Part shown: positions 61,861-64,000 of the stretch, one piece after another
Layout: every line of letters begins with the position of its first letter
How positions within the stretch are numbered: the first letter of the stretch is position 1
Assembly: GCA_011033025.1 (NCBI GenBank)
Contig: WFMF01000018.1
Location: forward strand, 186,001-250,000
Direction of reading: 5' to 3'
DNA length: 64,000 nt
DNA from: Beroe forskalii
Taxonomy: Eukaryota > Ctenophora > Nuda > Beroida > Beroidae
Position numbers and translations under genes: made by a program
Notes under the pieces: generated by a model
The model's database searches: none
What the model saw: only the letters and a program-made list of their open reading frames with translations
Told to the model about the DNA's origin: nothing

Positions 61861-62739
61861 AACCTTGAGTTCACCAGATGACATAACCACCTTCTGTCAC
61901 CTCGGCCGGCTGATATTGGAGCAGGAAAAGACGTGTACTAACATAATATGTATATCTACTACAATAATCAGTGTTTAAATCGTATAAACTTATACTGAGT
62001 GACTCCGGGTGGTCTCATACCGTAGTGTCTCTTTTCTGATGTATGGTGTGAGAATTGTATTATGTTTAGTGAGCCCCGGGGCTGGCACCCCTTCGACTCT
62101 CTGTCACCTCACGTGATTTGAAAAATACCCTCTTAAGTTAAAACCTACTAATATATTAGAAAATTGAGCTAGGTGCTCTTGACCCATAAGTGTGTGCAGA
62201 TTGTTCGATGAAGAGGGTTCGATTAAGCCGCGCAAGTTATATACTAACAATTGTGTGCAGCGTTCCGTACAGCATTAACTTACAGTAAAATTTGTGTGGA
62301 GCAGCGCACACAATTGTTAGCATATAAATTTCCGCGTCTTCATCGAACAATCTGCACACACATGGGTAGTGACCACCTAGCTCAACTCTGGTAACCCTCT
62401 GAATTCTTAACTGCCCCCCTTACGTATCAAATTTCAATTACTACAGTGGTGAAGCAAACTGAGATTCTGGTATCCTGATTTTCCCTTGGTTAGGGTCGGA
62501 ACTGGTGCCGCGCCGAGGCTCTGTTTCTCTCTGCTGCCTTTACTATGGGTTCAGCTGCAGTGTATACAAATTATATTAAGTTAGCACTGAGTTAATGTAT
62601 TATTAACCCGTAACTTCCTGATTATCATCTTTATTATAATTATAAGCTATCTTATACTTAGCAATTTTTCGTTTAATTGCCTGTATTTTTTGATCTTTTG
62701 TGAGAAAAAGAAAGGGTCCGCGGTGCTTCCAATCTTCCA
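61861..62739. other. intergenic with one foldback element
   Basis: No gene. Contains the foldback element at 62165-62386. Confidence 0.5.
62165..62386. mobile_element. foldback/MITE-like element
   Basis: The left end TTGAGCTAGGTG then GTGTGTGCAGATTGTTCGAT, and the reverse complement of the right end, match over about 50 bases. An inner second pairing is CTAACAATTGTGTGC / GCACACAATTGTTAG. No clear target duplication. Confidence 0.75.
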
Positions 62740-63320
62740 TGAGAAGCGCGCGCCGCGCTTCATGTGGAGCGCGCGCCGCGCTTCATGTGGAGCGCGCGCC
62801 GCGCTTCATGTGGAGCGCGCGCCGCGCTTCACGTGGAGCGCGCGCCGCGCTTCACGTGGAGCGCGCGCCGCGCTTCACGTGGAGCGCGCGCCGCGCTTCA
62901 CGTGGAGCGCGCGCCGCGCTTCACGTGGAGCGCGCACCGCGCTTCATGAGGAGCGCGCGCCTCGACGGGCGATGGCGCAAAGTGACGTCCAAATGTGGAA
63001 CGTTGCGCCGCGCGCGCGAGGGTAGGGTATCATCCTACGACGCGCGCCGCGCTTCACGTGGAGCGCGCGCCGCGCTTCATGTGGAGGGCGCGCCGCGCTT
63101 CATGAGGGGCGCGCGCCGCGCTTCATCATTCATGAGGAGCGCGCGCCGCGCTTCATGAGGAGCGCCCGAGCGCGCTTCATGAGGAGCGCCCGAGCGCGCT
63201 TCATGAGGAGCGCCCGAGCGCGCGCCGCGCTTCATGAGGAGCACGCGCCGCGCTTCATGAGGAGCACGCGCCGCGCTTCATGAGGAGCAGGCGCCGCGCT
63301 TCATGAGGAGAGCGCGCCGC
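62740..63320. repeat. GCGCGCCGCGCTTCATGTGGA tandem array
   Basis: About two dozen ~21-base units GCGCGCCGCGCTTCATGTGG or ...ATGAGG. It is interrupted at about 62965-63045 by a dispersed repeat and becomes irregular after 63160. Relaxed variants (CGCCGTGCTTCTTTGAAAAG) go on to about 63520. Extremely GC-rich and CpG-rich in an AT-rich setting. The Arg/Ala-rich ORFs here are by-products. Confidence 0.92.
62968..63035. repeat. dispersed repeat, second copy
   Basis: AGTGACGTCCAAATGTGGAA followed by CGTTGCGCCGCGCG and GAGGGTAGGGTA. Diverged copy of 11822-11893, embedded in the GC-rich array. Confidence 0.75.
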
Positions 63321-63747
63321 GATTCAATGTTTCATGAGGAGCTTGCCAGACGTTGTTTGCGAGTCGGGGCGCGCGCGTGCAGGGGGCCAGGCAACCTGGC
63401 AATAAGGAGCGACGAGCGAGTGCCGCGCTTCAATGGGAGGTTAACGCCGCGTTTCTTTGAAAAGTGCGCGCCGTGCTTCTTTGAAAAGTACGCGCCGAAC
63501 TTCTTTGAGAAGTGTGCGCCGCGCCTTAATTTGCTAAACAAGTATACCCCTGTTTGCGAATTCATGCGCGGCGCGCGCTTCAGCTCAAAACAGGAAGCGC
63601 GCGGCGCGTACAATGAGGATCGCTTCAATGAGAAGTTTCCCCTAACCAGGGGTGTCGGCTTGCCGCGCCGCGCACTCCGTGCGCGAAACCAGGGCGCTGG
63701 TTAGGGCAAATGAGAAGTGCACACCACTTTTTGAGTCAGAGAAAATA
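63321..63747. other. GC-rich degenerate flank of the array
   Basis: Diverged relatives of the 21-base unit and unique GC-rich sequence. An open frame at 63303-63704 is compositional, not a supported gene. Confidence 0.5.
63683..63708. repeat. CCAGGGCGCTGGTTAGGG dispersed repeat
   Basis: GAAACCAGGGCGCTGGTTAG, with GGCAA after it, also occurs at about 30657-30682. CCAGGGCGCTGG is close to palindromic. Both copies adjoin CpG-rich GCGCGCG words. Confidence 0.75.
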
Positions 63748-63903
63748 GGGAAAATTATATTAATTGATTCCTTTGTAATATACAAACACTGTCAGAATAT
63801 AATAATTCAAAAATAAAAATCGCAGCGCACGCTTTTTATTTTTGAATTATTATATAGTGACAGTGTTTGCATATTACAAAGTAATCAATTAAATTAATTT
63901 TCA
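63748..63903. mobile_element. foldback element, ~70-bp arms
   Basis: AATTGATTCCTTTGTAATAT, ACAAACACTGTC and AATAATTCAAAAATAAAAA are mirrored after a 13-base spacer (TCGCAGCGCACGC) with few mismatches. It would form a near-perfect hairpin. Probably a small MITE; no target duplication identified. Confidence 0.85.
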
Positions 63904-64000
63904 GTTGGTTTTCAGAAACCAAATCAAAAGCACCAATTTTTAGCAAAAATTTTCAAATCTGACCTCAATATTTTCATGAAAGTTTTTCAATAAGTTGAAA

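Noticed and set aside
62690-63158. Arg/Ala-rich ORFs
   Set aside because: Translations of the GC-rich 21-bp array in several frames.

Overview
The window is animal nuclear DNA: GT-AG introns, two conserved metazoan genes (a Rab14 GTPase and a Pur-alpha single-stranded nucleic-acid-binding protein), short MITEs, LINE-like and Penelope-like debris and many minisatellites. The mix, including a 2A ribosome-skip peptide in a mobile-element-like gene, suggests a marine invertebrate. The phylum cannot be fixed from sequence alone.

Layout. 1-238 is a GTTCGCC-rich array. 239-14462 is a ~14.2 kb unit flanked by ~1.27 kb near-identical inverted arms, each carrying the same two Harbinger-like MITEs. Inside it, on the + strand, lies a spliceable six-exon gene (2401-10373). 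It encodes a secreted repeat domain, a 2A peptide, an SGNH hydrolase, an AlkB-type oxygenase, a long Pro-rich repeat tract and a basic C-terminus. A truncated PHD-finger retroelement ORF lies on the - strand. 14463-18355 holds MITEs, a BamHI-site satellite and hairpins.

18356-28631 is the Rab14 locus. A ~3 kb segment with exons 1-2 is present twice, separated by Penelope-like debris, and exons 3-4 are present once. The two copies of exons 1-2 differ only at synonymous sites.

31015-58147 is the Pur-alpha gene: eight exons, 256 codons, all phases consistent. Its ~19.8 kb intron 3 hosts two antisense genes for secreted proteins: a cysteine-containing protein (gene A, 51922 to ~47433) and a protein with a Tyr/Gly-rich repeat tail (gene B, 55286 to 53561). 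58148-64000 is intergenic and holds GC-rich and AT-rich tandem arrays and foldback elements.

The recurrent oddity is that exon edges, with their splice sites, are tandemly multiplied. This is seen at the Rab14 exon 2 acceptor (3 copies, 57 bp apart), the gene A exon 3 acceptor (about 10 extra copies), the gene A exon 2 and exon 6 donors (extra copies), and the Pur-alpha exon 3 donor (a 15-bp minisatellite beginning at the splice site).
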